Source of the DNA: Umboniibacter marinipuniceus
GTDB lineage: Bacteria > Pseudomonadota > Gammaproteobacteria > Pseudomonadales > DSM-25080
NCBI RefSeq assembly: GCF_003688415.1
Contig: NZ_REFJ01000001.1
Coordinates: 292,645-356,644 of the forward strand
Direction: 5' to 3'
Length of the DNA: 64,000 nt
The notes under the pieces are model-generated. The model worked only from the letters and a program-made list of their open reading frames with translations, did no database searches and was not told the origin of the DNA. Of this stretch, positions 25,594 to 34,522 are shown piece by piece. Position 1 is the first letter of the stretch. Each line of letters starts with the position of its first letter. Position numbers and translations under genes: made by a program.

Positions 25594-26367
25594 CTAGCTA
25601 GCATCCTGCTCTGGGCTGTCAGTTTGGTCATCGCTAGTTTTTCGGGAGCGTTGAATCATCTTGGCAAAGAAACTACCTACCTCAAAGAGCATCCACATCG
25701 GCACGGCCAAGAGTGTCTGTGAAATGATATCGGGCGGCGTCAGCAGCATGCCCACCACGAAGCATCCCACAATGATATACGGGCGCTTCTGCCCCAGCTT
25801 ATCAGCGTCGATAGCACCTACCCATGCGAGGATAAACACCGCGACGGGAATCTCGAAGGCAATGCCAAAGGCTAGCATGAGCTTAATAACGAAGTTTAGG
25901 TAGAGATTGATGTCGGTCATTACCGCTACGCCTTCGGGTCCCACCGAGGTGAAGAAGCCAAAGACCAGAGGGAAGACAACGAAATAACAAAAAGCCATGC
26001 CGCCATAGAAAAGCGCAACGGATGAAAAGAGTAACGGCGCTACGATGTGTCGCTCACGCTTATACAAACCCGGGGCGATAAATGCCCATATCTGCCACAG
26101 AACAATAGGAATGGCGGTCACGAAGGCTAACATTAGCGTTAGCTTGAAGGGCGTGAGGAACGGTGATGCGACTTCGGTCGCAATCATCGATGAACCCTCG
26201 GGTAAATAACGGCGTAGAGGCTCAGAGACAATTTGATAGAGTTCGTTGGCGAAGGGGAATAAACAGAGGAACACCACAAATACCGACGCGAACATTTTCA
26301 GTAAACGGCTACGGAGTTCGATTAGATGACCCACAAAAGTCGATTTTTCAGCCGTAGTTTCGCTCAC
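25594..26367 (-). CDS. tatC: Sec-independent protein translocase TatC
   Basis: TatC is the six-helix membrane receptor of the twin-arginine pathway, which exports folded proteins; with TatB it recognises the RR signal peptide. The 257-aa protein has the N-terminal H-L-I-E-L-R-S-R-L motif, the conserved F-x-x-P region of the first periplasmic loop and six hydrophobic segments. The tail is acidic. Its ATG overlaps the tatB stop by 4 nt (ATGA). The tatABC order is complete and the hisE/hisI/ubiB genes upstream are arranged as in Pseudomonas. Confidence 0.97.
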   Translation of the reverse strand: MSETTAEKSTFVGHLIELRSRLLKMFASVFVVFLCLFPFANELYQIVSEPLRRYLPEGSSMIATEVASPFLTPFKLTLMLAFVTAIPIVLWQIWAFIAPGLYKRERHIVAPLLFSSVALFYGGMAFCYFVVFPLVFGFFTSVGPEGVAVMTDINLYLNFVIKLMLAFGIAFEIPVAVFILAWVGAIDADKLGQKRPYIIVGCFVVGMLLTPPDIISQTLLAVPMWMLFEVGSFFAKMIQRSRKTSDDQTDSPEQDAS

Positions 26368-26924
26368 AGTTGGTCCTTGTTTCCCGGCTTCGGGGTTTCG
26401 GCGGAGGTGTTCGAGGCCAATTCGGCGTTCGATTCTGAAAGCTTTGACTGTACTTCATCGAAAGTGTCTTCTGCTGCGTTTGACGTTATCGACATCTGTT
26501 TGGCTAACTCCGCTTCCGCTTGACGGATTGCGGCAAGCTCCTTCTTGGCCTTAATCACTGCCAGTTCATCCGCTTGGGTGTTATCGCCACTGACAGCAGG
26601 TTCTGCCGCAGCGCTTCCTCGGCGCGGTTTCTGCTCGCCAATAGTTTTGAATCTTTGGATATTATCGGTGGTTTCTTTAACGGTCGCTTCAATCGCGGCC
26701 TTGCTTTCGCCCAGCGATTTCATGATGTTTTCATTGTGGAGTTGGCGGCGTATATCGTCGGCACCAATCTCTCGCTCGATCTCCTCGCGGGTGTCATTGA
26801 TGGTACGCTTCGCACGTCCCCACCAGTAGATCCCTTTGCGGGCTACTTCCGGCATGCGATCGGGGCCAAGTACGAGCAGGCCCACAATCATCACTAGGAG
26901 AAACTCCAGAAAACCGATGTCCAT
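26364..26924 (-). CDS. tatB: Sec-independent protein translocase TatB
   Basis: TatB is the single-pass partner of TatC in substrate recognition. The 186-aa protein shows [25 protein letters not shown], the TatB hallmark with the glutamate in the membrane segment and G-P at the hinge, followed by an amphipathic helix and a long charged, alanine- and glutamate-rich tail. It is 9 bp after tatA. The length is near E. coli TatB (171). Confidence 0.95.
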   Translation of the reverse strand: MDIGFLEFLLVMIVGLLVLGPDRMPEVARKGIYWWGRAKRTINDTREEIEREIGADDIRRQLHNENIMKSLGESKAAIEATVKETTDNIQRFKTIGEQKPRRGSAAAEPAVSGDNTQADELAVIKAKKELAAIRQAEAELAKQMSITSNAAEDTFDEVQSKLSESNAELASNTSAETPKPGNKDQL

Positions 26925-26933
26925 GCGCGGCGA

Positions 26934-27182
26934 TTAGTCCTGCTTGGTCTTTTCGGTGCTTTCCGTCGGCGCGGCCTTGCTGGCTTCGTCGCTACTGAGT
27001 TTCTCAGCCGGTGCGGCGCCTTTTTCTTCCTCTTTCTTTGCTGCGTCGTCATCGCCCATTGATGACTTGAAGCCCTTGATCATTTTACCTAGATCAGAAC
27101 CTAAGCCGCCTAAACGCTTGGTGCCAAACAGTAGCACTACAATGAGTAGGATGATCAGAATTTGCCAAATACTCGGCGCCAT
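26934..27182 (-). CDS. tatA: Sec-independent protein translocase TatA
   Basis: TatA oligomerises to form the translocation path of the Tat system. The 82-aa protein has one N-terminal helix (about residues 4-20), the F-G hinge followed by T-K-R-L, and the amphipathic helix [12 protein letters not shown], then an acidic/lysine-rich tail. All match E. coli TatA (89 aa). It is 13 bp after hisE. Confidence 0.96.
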   Translation of the reverse strand: MAPSIWQILIILLIVVLLFGTKRLGGLGSDLGKMIKGFKSSMGDDDAAKKEEEKGAAPAEKLSSDEASKAAPTESTEKTKQD

Positions 27183-27195
27183 AATTAACTCCTTT

Positions 27196-27525
27196 TTAGC
27201 CTCGTGAGGCCTTTTCTTCTAGTCCGGATTGCTGCGTGCGCGAGGCAAGCACCTGTGTAACGTCATTGATGCTCAAGCCCAAGTGATTGAGCAAAACCAT
27301 CATGTGAAACAGCACGTCAGCTGCTTCCTTAGGTAGTGATTCACGATCGCTACCGTTTTCATAATCTTTGGCGGCTAAAAGCAACTCAGTGCATTCTTCA
27401 CCCACTTTTTCTAAGATCTTGTTCAGGCCTTTGTTGTGGAGTTGAGAAACATAAGAGCTATTCTCATCTGCGGTATTGATTCGCGCTTGAATTGTTGCTT
27501 CAAGCTGCGCAATTATGTCATTCAT
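27196..27525 (-). CDS. hisE: Phosphoribosyl-ATP pyrophosphatase
   Basis: HisE hydrolyses phosphoribosyl-ATP to phosphoribosyl-AMP, step 2 of histidine synthesis. The 109-aa all-helical MazG-like protein has the metal-binding E-E-C-T-E-L and K-E-A-A-D-V-L-F-H motifs. It is separate from HisI, unlike the fused E. coli HisIE, and overlaps hisI by 8 nt. The pair sits apart from the other his genes, as in Pseudomonas. Confidence 0.95.
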   Translation of the reverse strand: MNDIIAQLEATIQARINTADENSSYVSQLHNKGLNKILEKVGEECTELLLAAKDYENGSDRESLPKEAADVLFHMMVLLNHLGLSINDVTQVLASRTQQSGLEEKASRG

Positions 27526-27904
27526 TATACATCGCCTTGGGGCTTTTGATCACATTTTGGTTGATCTGCCAACCATTGTCACTCGCTGTTTTATAAAAAC
27601 AGTTACCACGACCAGTATGACAGGCAATTCCACCAACTTGCTCTACGGTTAGCAAGATTGTATCGCCGTCACAATCTAGCGCAAAGCGGTGCAGTTTTTG
27701 CACGTTGCCGCTTTGTTCTCCCTTACGCCATAGCGACTGCCGAGATCGAGAGTAGTAGACGGCTCGCTGTTCTTGAAGCGTAAGCGTAACGGCTTCGGCG
27801 TTCATCCAGGCCATCATCAGTACGTCTTTTGAGTGCACGCACTGAGCGATAGCGGCCACAAGTCCCTGTTCATTGAACTTAATGTCATTCAGAAAGTCAT
27901 TCAT
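27518..27904 (-). CDS. hisI: Phosphoribosyl-AMP cyclohydrolase
   Basis: HisI opens the purine ring of phosphoribosyl-AMP, step 3 of histidine synthesis. The 128-aa zinc enzyme shows D-V-L-M-M-A-W-M-N, Y-Y-S-R-S-R-Q-S-L-W-R-K-G-E near residues 50-63, D-C-D-G-D-T metal ligands near 78-83 and the C-H-T-G-R-G-N-C-F cysteines near 94. It lies 31 bp after ubiB. Confidence 0.96.
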   Translation of the reverse strand: MNDFLNDIKFNEQGLVAAIAQCVHSKDVLMMAWMNAEAVTLTLQEQRAVYYSRSRQSLWRKGEQSGNVQKLHRFALDCDGDTILLTVEQVGGIACHTGRGNCFYKTASDNGWQINQNVIKSPKAMYNE

Positions 27905-27935
27905 AGCGTTGTTGGCCTCTTAATTCCTTTGCTTC

Positions 27936-29558
27936 CTATGCGCGGCTTAAGCGGGCAATGACCCAGCCTATGGCAAGTCCGCCACACACTAGCGCTGTTT
28001 CGCGATTGAGTAGTTCCGGCCAGGCAACGCCAGCGCTCACCCCAGCAGCGATGCCGACCACCAAGCTAACTGAACCAAGCGTTCGACGACGAACTGGCTT
28101 CCTGTCCACTTGCTTTGCTTCAACGACCGTGCCGCTTGGCTTGGCAGCCTGCTGAATCGCGTCGAAGAGCAGGTTGGGAACTTGCGGGAATTTCTCTAGC
28201 CAATCTGGCCCATAGCGCTTTAACTCTTGCCACAGCGTGGTGGGTTTAAAACGATCCTTCAACCAGTTCTCTAAAAACGGGTGGGCTGTAGCCCAAATAT
28301 CGAGTTGTGGATAGAGCTGGCGGCCCATGCCCTCAATATTGAGGAGTGTTTTCTGGAGTAAGACCAGTTGTGGCTGAACCTGCATGTCAAACTGCCTTGC
28401 CGTTTGGAAGAGGTTGACCAGCACGTTACCGAATGAGATTTCGCCCAACGGCTTTTCAAAGATGGGTTCGCAGACTGAGCGAATAGTGGTTTCAAAATCA
28501 CCAACGCGGGTAGTAGCGGGCACCCAGCCAGAATCAATGTGAAGTTCCGCGACCTGACGGTAATCGCGGCGGAAAATCGCCAACAAATTACGTGCCAAAT
28601 AGTACTGGTCTTCACGACTGAGCGAGCCGGCTATTGCACAGTCCACTGCCATATAAGTTGGGTCGCTTGGATGCTCACGGCTGACGAAGATATTTCCGGG
28701 ATGCATGTCGGCGTGAAAGAAGTTCTCTTCAAATACCTGGGTGAAAAATATTTCCACGCCACGTTCGGCTAGAATCTTGAGGTTGGTGTTTTGAGCTGCT
28801 ATCTGCGCCATGTCATTAACGGGAATGCCGTCAATATATTCGGAGACCATGACCGCTTCAGTGCAATAATCCCAGTAGACTTCGGGAAGATAGAGAAGCC
28901 CCTTTTGCTGTGCGTTACGGCGAAATAGCGACGCGTTGCCCGCTTCAATGCGAAGGTCTAGCTCGCGCGCAATGGTAAGCTGGTACTCACTAACCACTTC
29001 GGTAGGTCGTAAGCGCTTAGCGTCGGGTAGCCACTGCAGAGCCTTACGAGCAAGCCAGTGCATGAGGGCGATGTCGTCGTCAATAACGGAGCCTAGATCT
29101 GGTCGAAGACACTTAATGACTACTTGTGTTCCATCTAATAGCGTTGCTCGATGGACTTGCGCAACACTCGCGGATGCGAGCGGTTCTTTCTCAACCTCTG
29201 CAAACATTTCGTCTAGCGGTCGCTGAAGACTCTGCTCAACTCGCGCTAGGAATAACGGGCCTGGATAGGGCGTAACCTTATCCTGAAGGTAGGCAAGTTG
29301 CTGGGCGATGTCATGTGGGATGAGATCTGGCCGAGTTGACAACAGTTGGCCAAATTTAACGAAGATAGGGCCAAGTGATTCGAGACATGCCCGAATTCTT
29401 TCCCCCATGGGCTTCGCTTGCCAAGTGCGATCGGTTGGCCCCAGAAGTACGAGTATTAGTTTAGCGCCGAAGGGCAAACGATGTGCTACAAGTTCGTGTA
29501 CGCCAAAGCGTTTAAGTTGTCGAAGCACCACAAAGGCACGTTTGAGGGCGCGAAACAT
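27936..29558 (-). CDS. ubiB: Ubiquinone biosynthesis ATPase/kinase-like protein UbiB
   Basis: UbiB is an atypical protein-kinase-like ATPase that supports coenzyme Q synthesis, probably by handling the lipid intermediates. ATG 29558 gives 540 aa (E. coli 546); it overlaps the ubiJ stop as TAATG and has GGAAG 8 nt upstream, so I prefer it over ATG 29573, which has no ribosome site. The K-x-G-Q region (F-V-K-F-G-Q), the alanine-rich loop A-S-A-S-V-A-Q-V-H that replaces the glycine loop, and the H-A-D-M-H-P-G-N catalytic-like loop are present. Two hydrophobic helices close the C-terminus. Confidence 0.95.
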   Translation of the reverse strand: MFRALKRAFVVLRQLKRFGVHELVAHRLPFGAKLILVLLGPTDRTWQAKPMGERIRACLESLGPIFVKFGQLLSTRPDLIPHDIAQQLAYLQDKVTPYPGPLFLARVEQSLQRPLDEMFAEVEKEPLASASVAQVHRATLLDGTQVVIKCLRPDLGSVIDDDIALMHWLARKALQWLPDAKRLRPTEVVSEYQLTIARELDLRIEAGNASLFRRNAQQKGLLYLPEVYWDYCTEAVMVSEYIDGIPVNDMAQIAAQNTNLKILAERGVEIFFTQVFEENFFHADMHPGNIFVSREHPSDPTYMAVDCAIAGSLSREDQYYLARNLLAIFRRDYRQVAELHIDSGWVPATTRVGDFETTIRSVCEPIFEKPLGEISFGNVLVNLFQTARQFDMQVQPQLVLLQKTLLNIEGMGRQLYPQLDIWATAHPFLENWLKDRFKPTTLWQELKRYGPDWLEKFPQVPNLLFDAIQQAAKPSGTVVEAKQVDRKPVRRRTLGSVSLVVGIAAGVSAGVAWPELLNRETALVCGGLAIGWVIARLSRA

Positions 29559-30157
29559 TAGCGAGACTTCCATTGATTGAAACGCGCTTCCAAGCGCTCG
29601 AAACGACGCTGGACGTCACGGACGTCAGCGGAGAATTGTGCCAACTCTTCAGGGGAGGGAGCCAGTCGGGCTTCGTAGTGGATTGACTCCCCAGCGAGGC
29701 GATCAAAGGAGGTTTTTGCTTGCTTTAGCCCAGACCAAAGTTTGCGAGCGCCACTACCGAGTTGATGAGCAGCAATCGGGCCGATCCAATCCGCTAGCTT
29801 CCCCTCGGGATCAAGGTCCAGTTTTGGCAGCGCTTCATTGAGCTGAATAAGTACACCAGTTTGGCCATGCGCTTTGACGCCGCTGTCAATCAGCGCATTA
29901 CTCTCGGGATTACGTGCCATAGCGACGAATTCAGCGGCGCTGCCACTGAGTTCAAGGTGTACTTCACCCGCGTATTGCTGGTAGAGATTGATCTCAGCTC
30001 CGGAGAAAATAGCAAATAAGGTCATACTAGGGGACGTGATGCTCAGCTTTAACACGCAGCCATTAAGCGGTGCCAATACGTGCTCGGCACCAGCGTCTAG
30101 GGAGAGAGCACCATTCACAGCGTGTTCCAATGCTGCGGTGGCGGCAATCTGGATCAA
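29558..30157 (-). CDS. ubiJ: Ubiquinone biosynthesis accessory factor UbiJ
   Basis: UbiJ holds the aerobic Q-biosynthesis complex together and carries an N-terminal SCP2 lipid-binding domain (about residues 15-115), followed by a C-terminal helical region ending in a coiled coil with [11 protein letters not shown]. The 199-aa length matches E. coli UbiJ (201). The start is a TTG overlapping the ubiE stop (TTGA) and the stop overlaps ubiB, so ubiE-ubiJ-ubiB is fully coupled. Confidence 0.9.
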   Translation of the reverse strand: MIQIAATAALEHAVNGALSLDAGAEHVLAPLNGCVLKLSITSPSMTLFAIFSGAEINLYQQYAGEVHLELSGSAAEFVAMARNPESNALIDSGVKAHGQTGVLIQLNEALPKLDLDPEGKLADWIGPIAAHQLGSGARKLWSGLKQAKTSFDRLAGESIHYEARLAPSPEELAQFSADVRDVQRRFERLEARFNQWKSR

Positions 30158-30903
30158 GGTTTAACGCCTCGGTGTAGAGCGACGATGCCGCCAGTTAAAT
30201 TGTCATATTTGGTGTTCACGAAGCCCGCATCGTCCATCATGCCACGCAGGGTTTCTTGGTCTGGGTGCATGCGAATCGACTCAGCTAAGTAGCGATAGGA
30301 GTCGGCGTCATCGGTGATCAATTTACCCATAAATGGGAGCGCCTTGAAGCTGTAGGTATCGTAAACTTTGGATAGCAGCGGGTTGCTAGGTTTAGAGAAT
30401 TCCAGCACCAATACTCTGCCACCTGGCTTGAGTACACGGAGGAAAGATCGCAGCGCCGCATCCTTATCGGTTACGTTACGCAAGCCAAAGGCAATAGTTA
30501 GGCAGTCGAAGTAGTCATCGGGGAATGGCAGGCATTCGGCATTCGCTTGGCAGTATTGAACCTGAGCCCCAACGCCCTTATCAATCAGGCGGTCACGCCC
30601 TACGTTAAGCATTGAGCTATTGATGTCAGCGAGAACTACCTGCCCTTCGCTGCCAACGAGTTTGGAAAAGGCAAGCGTGAGATCGCCGGTACCGCCAGCA
30701 ATGTCTAGTACTTTAGAGCCAGGACGAACGGCCGAGCATTCAATTGTGTATTTCTTCCACAGACGGTGAACGCCTCCGGACATCAAATCATTCATGATGT
30801 CGTATTTGGCGGCAACGGAGTGGAAAACACCCGCGACTTTCTCGACTTTCTCTTCAACGGGTACTTCAGTGTAACCAAAGTGGGTCTTATCGTGCTTGCT
30901 CAT
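30154..30903 (-). CDS. ubiE: Ubiquinone/menaquinone biosynthesis C-methyltransferase
   Basis: UbiE is the SAM-dependent C-methyltransferase of ubiquinone (and menaquinone) synthesis. The 249-aa protein has T-H-F-G-Y-x-x-V-P near the start, [11 protein letters not shown]-x-H-R-L-W-K near residues 34-50, SAM motif [11 protein letters not shown] near 65 and F-G-L-R-N-V-T-D near 138, all family signatures. AAGG lies 7 nt before the ATG. It is the first gene of the leftward nine-gene operon that ends with the EVE gene. Confidence 0.97.
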   Translation of the reverse strand: MSKHDKTHFGYTEVPVEEKVEKVAGVFHSVAAKYDIMNDLMSGGVHRLWKKYTIECSAVRPGSKVLDIAGGTGDLTLAFSKLVGSEGQVVLADINSSMLNVGRDRLIDKGVGAQVQYCQANAECLPFPDDYFDCLTIAFGLRNVTDKDAALRSFLRVLKPGGRVLVLEFSKPSNPLLSKVYDTYSFKALPFMGKLITDDADSYRYLAESIRMHPDQETLRGMMDDAGFVNTKYDNLTGGIVALHRGVKP

Positions 30904-30965
30904 GCTTGAACCTTAGTTAATTGAACGATCATTCTAACCTGAAAGGGATCGCAAAATTAAGGGAA

Positions 30966-32003
30966 TTATTCGTGTTCTATGGGTGAGTTTAAGGCGATGT
31001 CACGGCGATACTTAGCGGGTGACATTCCCGTCCAGCGCTTAAAGGCGCGGGAGAAACTGCTAGCGTCATAGAAGCCTAAGTTATACGTAATGTCGGCAAT
31101 GGAAAGATTACTTTGGCGGATATATTGCATAGCCAACTCACGCCGCGTGTTGTCTAACAGGGACTTGAAATTGGTGCCGGCAGCAGTAAGTTTACGGTGA
31201 AGGCTCCGCGTACTCATATGTAGGGCATCGGCCACGCGTTCCTGAGAGGGTTCGCCAGCGACAAGTAGTTCTAGAATAAGCTGATAAACTCGGTGGCTGA
31301 TGTCCGCCTTGTCCATGCGGGCCAAGTATTCGGCCATAATACGCTCACAGCTTTGCAAGATCTCTGGATTGGCGGTTGGTAGAGGAGCCTCTACTTGGGC
31401 AGCGTCCATTTCAATAAACCAGCGCTCCGACTCAAAGTGAACGGGGCAGCCGAAGGCCTGTTCGAAGAAGTCGCGATCATTGTCTTCTCTACGTTTGAGG
31501 TGCACGGCAATGGGCTTGTTCTCGGGGTTGAGGTCAATTTCACGGGCCATACGGACACACAGGAGCATGCTTGCCTCTACGCCGTGATGACTTAGCGAGT
31601 TGGGCTCAGTAAGTAGGTACTCAATTTGATACACGCCATCCTGTTTATTGAGCGCGAACTGCATGGTGGTGGTAATGATTCGCGAAAAGCGCGCCGAACG
31701 GGAAAAGGCGTCGTACAAGCTGGTAGCCGCGAAGTTAGCCATCGTCATAGCGTGTAGCGTGGTGGCGTGCACGAACATCGGCACGCTTAAGCCAAATCGG
31801 GGGTCGCCGGTTGCCCGTTCCGCTAAGTCCCAAAGTTTATTAAGCTTTGGACTAGGCAAGCGGGTATTCGGGTCACCACAAACGCTGACGTCAATGCCTG
31901 CTTCGCGCAGTAATTTGTCACCGTTCACCCCACGTGCGTCAAGCGTTCGCTTGATCGCCAGCGCCCAGGTGCCAATGGTGGTGGTTTGAGAGGCCAACTT
32001 CAT
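30966..32003 (-). CDS. AraC family transcriptional regulator (PF12625-type N-terminal domain)
   Basis: The 345-aa protein has an N-terminal ligand-binding domain of the arabinose-bd-like kind (about residues 20-210) and a C-terminal pair of AraC helix-turn-helices (about 235-335) with the signature R-x-x-L-A-M-Q-Y-I-R ... D-I-T-Y-N-L-G-F-Y-D-A-S-S-F-S-R-A-F-K-R-W-T-G-M-S-P. Relatives include OruR and other Pseudomonas regulators of amino-acid or lipid catabolism; the ligand is unknown. I chose ATG 32003; TTG 32012 is also in frame. It diverges from nudF across about 160 bp and may control itself or a distant target. Confidence 0.88.
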   Translation of the reverse strand: MKLASQTTTIGTWALAIKRTLDARGVNGDKLLREAGIDVSVCGDPNTRLPSPKLNKLWDLAERATGDPRFGLSVPMFVHATTLHAMTMANFAATSLYDAFSRSARFSRIITTTMQFALNKQDGVYQIEYLLTEPNSLSHHGVEASMLLCVRMAREIDLNPENKPIAVHLKRREDNDRDFFEQAFGCPVHFESERWFIEMDAAQVEAPLPTANPEILQSCERIMAEYLARMDKADISHRVYQLILELLVAGEPSQERVADALHMSTRSLHRKLTAAGTNFKSLLDNTRRELAMQYIRQSNLSIADITYNLGFYDASSFSRAFKRWTGMSPAKYRRDIALNSPIEHE

Positions 32004-32165
32004 AGTGCGCAACTTTACTCATCTATTATTGGGAAACGGTAGCGTCTAGTATAAGGGAATTACGGAGAAAAATAAGCCGTTGCGTAGAATGCCTCAGGCA
32101 ACCCTGTGATTTCGCTAGGAGTTATTAGGCTTCGCATTTTTATTAACCCCTGTTCAGGAAAGATT

Positions 32166-32777
32166 ATGAATAAGCAACTTGGTAAGGATGACGTAGAAGT
32201 CGGTTCACAGGAAGTCTGCTACGACGGCTTCTTTCGGATCTCCAAGCTTACCCTTCGTCATCGCAAGTTTGATGGTGAAACAACTCCCTGGTTCACTCGC
32301 GAGCTTTTTCAACGTGGTCATGCGGTGGGTGTTCTACTCTACGATCGCCGTATACAACGCGTGGCACTCGTGGAGCAGTTTAGGATTGGTGCGCTAGCGC
32401 GTGAAGGTTCGCCTTGGCTTCATGAAATTGTGGCAGGCATGATTGATACGGCGGAAGGGCCAAGAGAAGTGGCGGCACGAGAATGCTTTGAGGAGGCTGG
32501 GGTTGTCGTGACGGGTGATCAGTTGATCCCAATTTGCGACTACTTGGTAAGCCCTGGCGGTGTAGACGAACGTTTCTATTTGTATTGCGCATTGGTGGAT
32601 TTAGAGAATGTAGGAGGTGTCTTTGGCTTGGAGTCGGAACACGAAGATATTCGTTTGGCCACCTATTCTATAGAGGAGGCTCAGCAACTCATGGCAAGCG
32701 GTGGTGTGGATAACTCGGCCACAATTATTTGCCTCCAATGGCTGTTGCTGAACTTCGCGAGTCTTGGCGAGAAGTGA
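32166..32777 (+). CDS. nudF: ADP-ribose pyrophosphatase (Nudix hydrolase)
   Basis: NudF cleaves ADP-ribose to AMP and ribose 5-phosphate. The 203-aa protein has the complete Nudix box with G at the start, then E, R-E-x-x-E-E-x-G near residues 93-116, and the downstream S-P-G-G-V-D-E loop typical of ADP-ribose-specific enzymes. ATG 32166 has AGGAA 6 nt upstream; the longer open frame to 32106 has no support. It heads the nudF-yqiB-cpdA-yqiA-parE string, in the same order as E. coli. Confidence 0.94.
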   Translation: MNKQLGKDDVEVGSQEVCYDGFFRISKLTLRHRKFDGETTPWFTRELFQRGHAVGVLLYDRRIQRVALVEQFRIGALAREGSPWLHEIVAGMIDTAEGPREVAARECFEEAGVVVTGDQLIPICDYLVSPGGVDERFYLYCALVDLENVGGVFGLESEHEDIRLATYSIEEAQQLMASGGVDNSATIICLQWLLLNFASLGEK

Positions 32778-33214
32778 AGTACTCCGTAGACTTGGCCGGG
32801 CTGCAGCGCGACGGCGAACTCATTTATCTGCTGTTATCTCGTTTTCTGGGGGAAATGCCGCTGCACGCGAGCCGAACGTTGGTAATGGGAGATCAAGGCC
32901 ATCAGAACGACGTCCATCTTGAAGTGATTGAGGTCACGCCCTATACCGCTGTGATTCAGTTGACCCCAGAATCTAACGCTTCGTACACTCAAGGTTTTGC
33001 CATGCAAATTAGAGTCTATCATGATGCGTGTATCGCCGATATTGTTCGCTGCGACCACCTGCACCAATTGCTGCCGAAATACCCTTATCCCAATGACCGC
33101 ATGTTGCAACCCGATGAGAAAGCTCAATTGCATCGTTTTGTTCGCGAATGGCTGGCGCACTGTGATAAATTTGGTAGAAGTCCGATGAACTGGGAGTGGC
33201 CATGGAAGGAATAG
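32738..33214 (+). CDS. yqiB: DUF1249 family protein (YqiB)
   Basis: YqiB homologue of unknown function. The 158-aa protein shows the family core: E-V-I-E-V-T-P-Y-T-A-V-I-Q-L, M-Q-I-R-V-Y-H-D-A-x-I-A-D-I and Y-P-Y-P-N-D-R-M-L-Q-P-D-E-K-A-Q-L-H-R-F, where relatives have Y-P-N-K-x-x-H-Q-R-D-E-K. ATG 32738 lies inside the nudF 3' end (40-nt overlap); a TTG at 32729 is also possible. It is part of the coupled string to parE. Confidence 0.88.
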   Translation: MAVAELRESWREVKYSVDLAGLQRDGELIYLLLSRFLGEMPLHASRTLVMGDQGHQNDVHLEVIEVTPYTAVIQLTPESNASYTQGFAMQIRVYHDACIADIVRCDHLHQLLPKYPYPNDRMLQPDEKAQLHRFVREWLAHCDKFGRSPMNWEWPWKE

Positions 33215-33945
33215 TTGCAAAGATTGCGCAAATTAGCGATTGTCATTTTAGTGCAATCACCAAACCTAAGTTTGTAACGGGTTGTACTGCGGTATTAGAG
33301 GATATCGCCGAAAATCCGGTTGATTTACTGGTTGTTAGTGGTGATATCGCCGACGATGGCTGTGTCGAAGCCTACCGAGAGATAGCGGAACTCGTTCAGC
33401 GAATTCTCCCTAGCACCCCGGTGGTTTGGGTGCCGGGTAATCACGATGATCCAGATGTCATGGAACGTGAACTTAAGCAGCCCTTAGTACGTGAGTGGCA
33501 ATTTCCCGGTTGGAAGCTTGCCTTTTTAAACTCCGCCGTACCGCGCAAGGTTTGGGGGCGCATTGGTAAACCACAGTTGAGTAGTTTTGGTCAGTGGCTG
33601 TCTACTACCGCCGATCACGTGGGGGTATTTGTCCACCACCCGCCTCTGCCAGTAGGGACGGCGTGGATTGATCCTCAGCGCCTTCGCGATGCCGATGAAC
33701 TCGCAGAGATATTGTCAGCGCATGCACAGGTGAAATGGTTAGCAAATGGTCACGTTCATCAGGAAAAGCAAGATATCTTTGCCGGGGTTGATTGGTATTG
33801 TACCCCCGCAACGAGCCGTCAGTTCATGGCGGGAGCGCAGGATTTCGCCCTAGATAAAAGCCTAAGACCTGGCTATCGTCGCTTCAGTCTTCATGCAAAT
33901 GGTAGCTATGACACAGCGGTTCACCGCGTTGGAGTGATTGATTGA
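33202..33945 (+). CDS. cpdA: 3',5'-cyclic-AMP phosphodiesterase CpdA-like metallophosphoesterase
   Basis: The class III cyclic nucleotide phosphodiesterase/metallophosphatase of 247 aa carries all metal-binding motifs: I-S-D-C-H (D-x-H), S-G-D-I-A-D-D-G (G-D-x-x-D), P-G-N-H-D-D (G-N-H-D), V-H-H-P-P and G-H-V-H. In E. coli the equivalent gene hydrolyses cAMP. ATG 33202 has GGGAG 5 nt upstream; a GTG at 33196 is in frame too. It overlaps yqiB by 13 nt and yqiA by 4 nt. Confidence 0.92.
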   Translation: MEGIVAKIAQISDCHFSAITKPKFVTGCTAVLEDIAENPVDLLVVSGDIADDGCVEAYREIAELVQRILPSTPVVWVPGNHDDPDVMERELKQPLVREWQFPGWKLAFLNSAVPRKVWGRIGKPQLSSFGQWLSTTADHVGVFVHHPPLPVGTAWIDPQRLRDADELAEILSAHAQVKWLANGHVHQEKQDIFAGVDWYCTPATSRQFMAGAQDFALDKSLRPGYRRFSLHANGSYDTAVHRVGVID

Positions 33946-34514
33946 AAGACCTGCTGTACCTTCACGGCTTTGCCAGTTCACCGCAATCCCTAAAGGCTCA
34001 GCAAACCCTTGCCTGGTACGCTGACCATCACCCATCCGTCCGGGTGCATGCGCCGCAGCTGGCGATCTCGCCTGAGCAGGCGTGGCAGCAGATTGGTCAG
34101 CTGGTGACAAGTACGCAACCCAGCGGGGTGATTGGCTCGTCCCTGGGCGGATTCTATGCCAACGCGGTACACCGAAATTTTGAGATCCCTGCAGTGATGA
34201 TTAATCCAGCGGTAACGCCTGCAGACTCGCTGCGAGCGCGGATTGGTAGTAATAAGTTTTGGCACTCAGAGCAGTATTTTGATTTTACTCAAGCTGACGT
34301 CGACTTTCTGGCTGGCCTGACCAGTGGCGAGATAGGTATACCGCAATCTTTGTGGTTGATGGTTCAGACACATGATGAGACACTAGATTTTAAACAGGCG
34401 ACGGAGCACTATTCTCGTGCTAGATGCTCCATTGAGTACGGGGGTAATCACAGTTTTGTGGATTATCCACGTTACCTCCCCGCCATTCACCGATTTTTAT
34501 CACGATTTGTGTGA
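33942..34514 (+). CDS. yqiA: YqiA-type esterase (alpha/beta hydrolase)
   Basis: The 190-aa esterase has Y-L-H-G-F-A-S-S-P near the start, the nucleophile elbow G-S-S-L-G-G-F-Y-A near residue 66, and the late G-G-N-H-S-F with the catalytic histidine near 170. E. coli YqiA hydrolyses short acyl-CoA and p-nitrophenyl esters in vitro; its physiological substrate is unknown. The start codon is TTG, overlapping the cpdA stop as TTGA, and the stop overlaps an in-frame GTG upstream of parE. Confidence 0.92.
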   Translation: MKDLLYLHGFASSPQSLKAQQTLAWYADHHPSVRVHAPQLAISPEQAWQQIGQLVTSTQPSGVIGSSLGGFYANAVHRNFEIPAVMINPAVTPADSLRARIGSNKFWHSEQYFDFTQADVDFLAGLTSGEIGIPQSLWLMVQTHDETLDFKQATEHYSRARCSIEYGGNHSFVDYPRYLPAIHRFLSRFV

Positions 34515-34522
34515 CGGAAGCT

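Noticed and set aside
32106-32165. Upstream in-frame extension of NudF
   Set aside because: No ribosome site at 32106; ATG 32166 has AGGAA and matches the family start.
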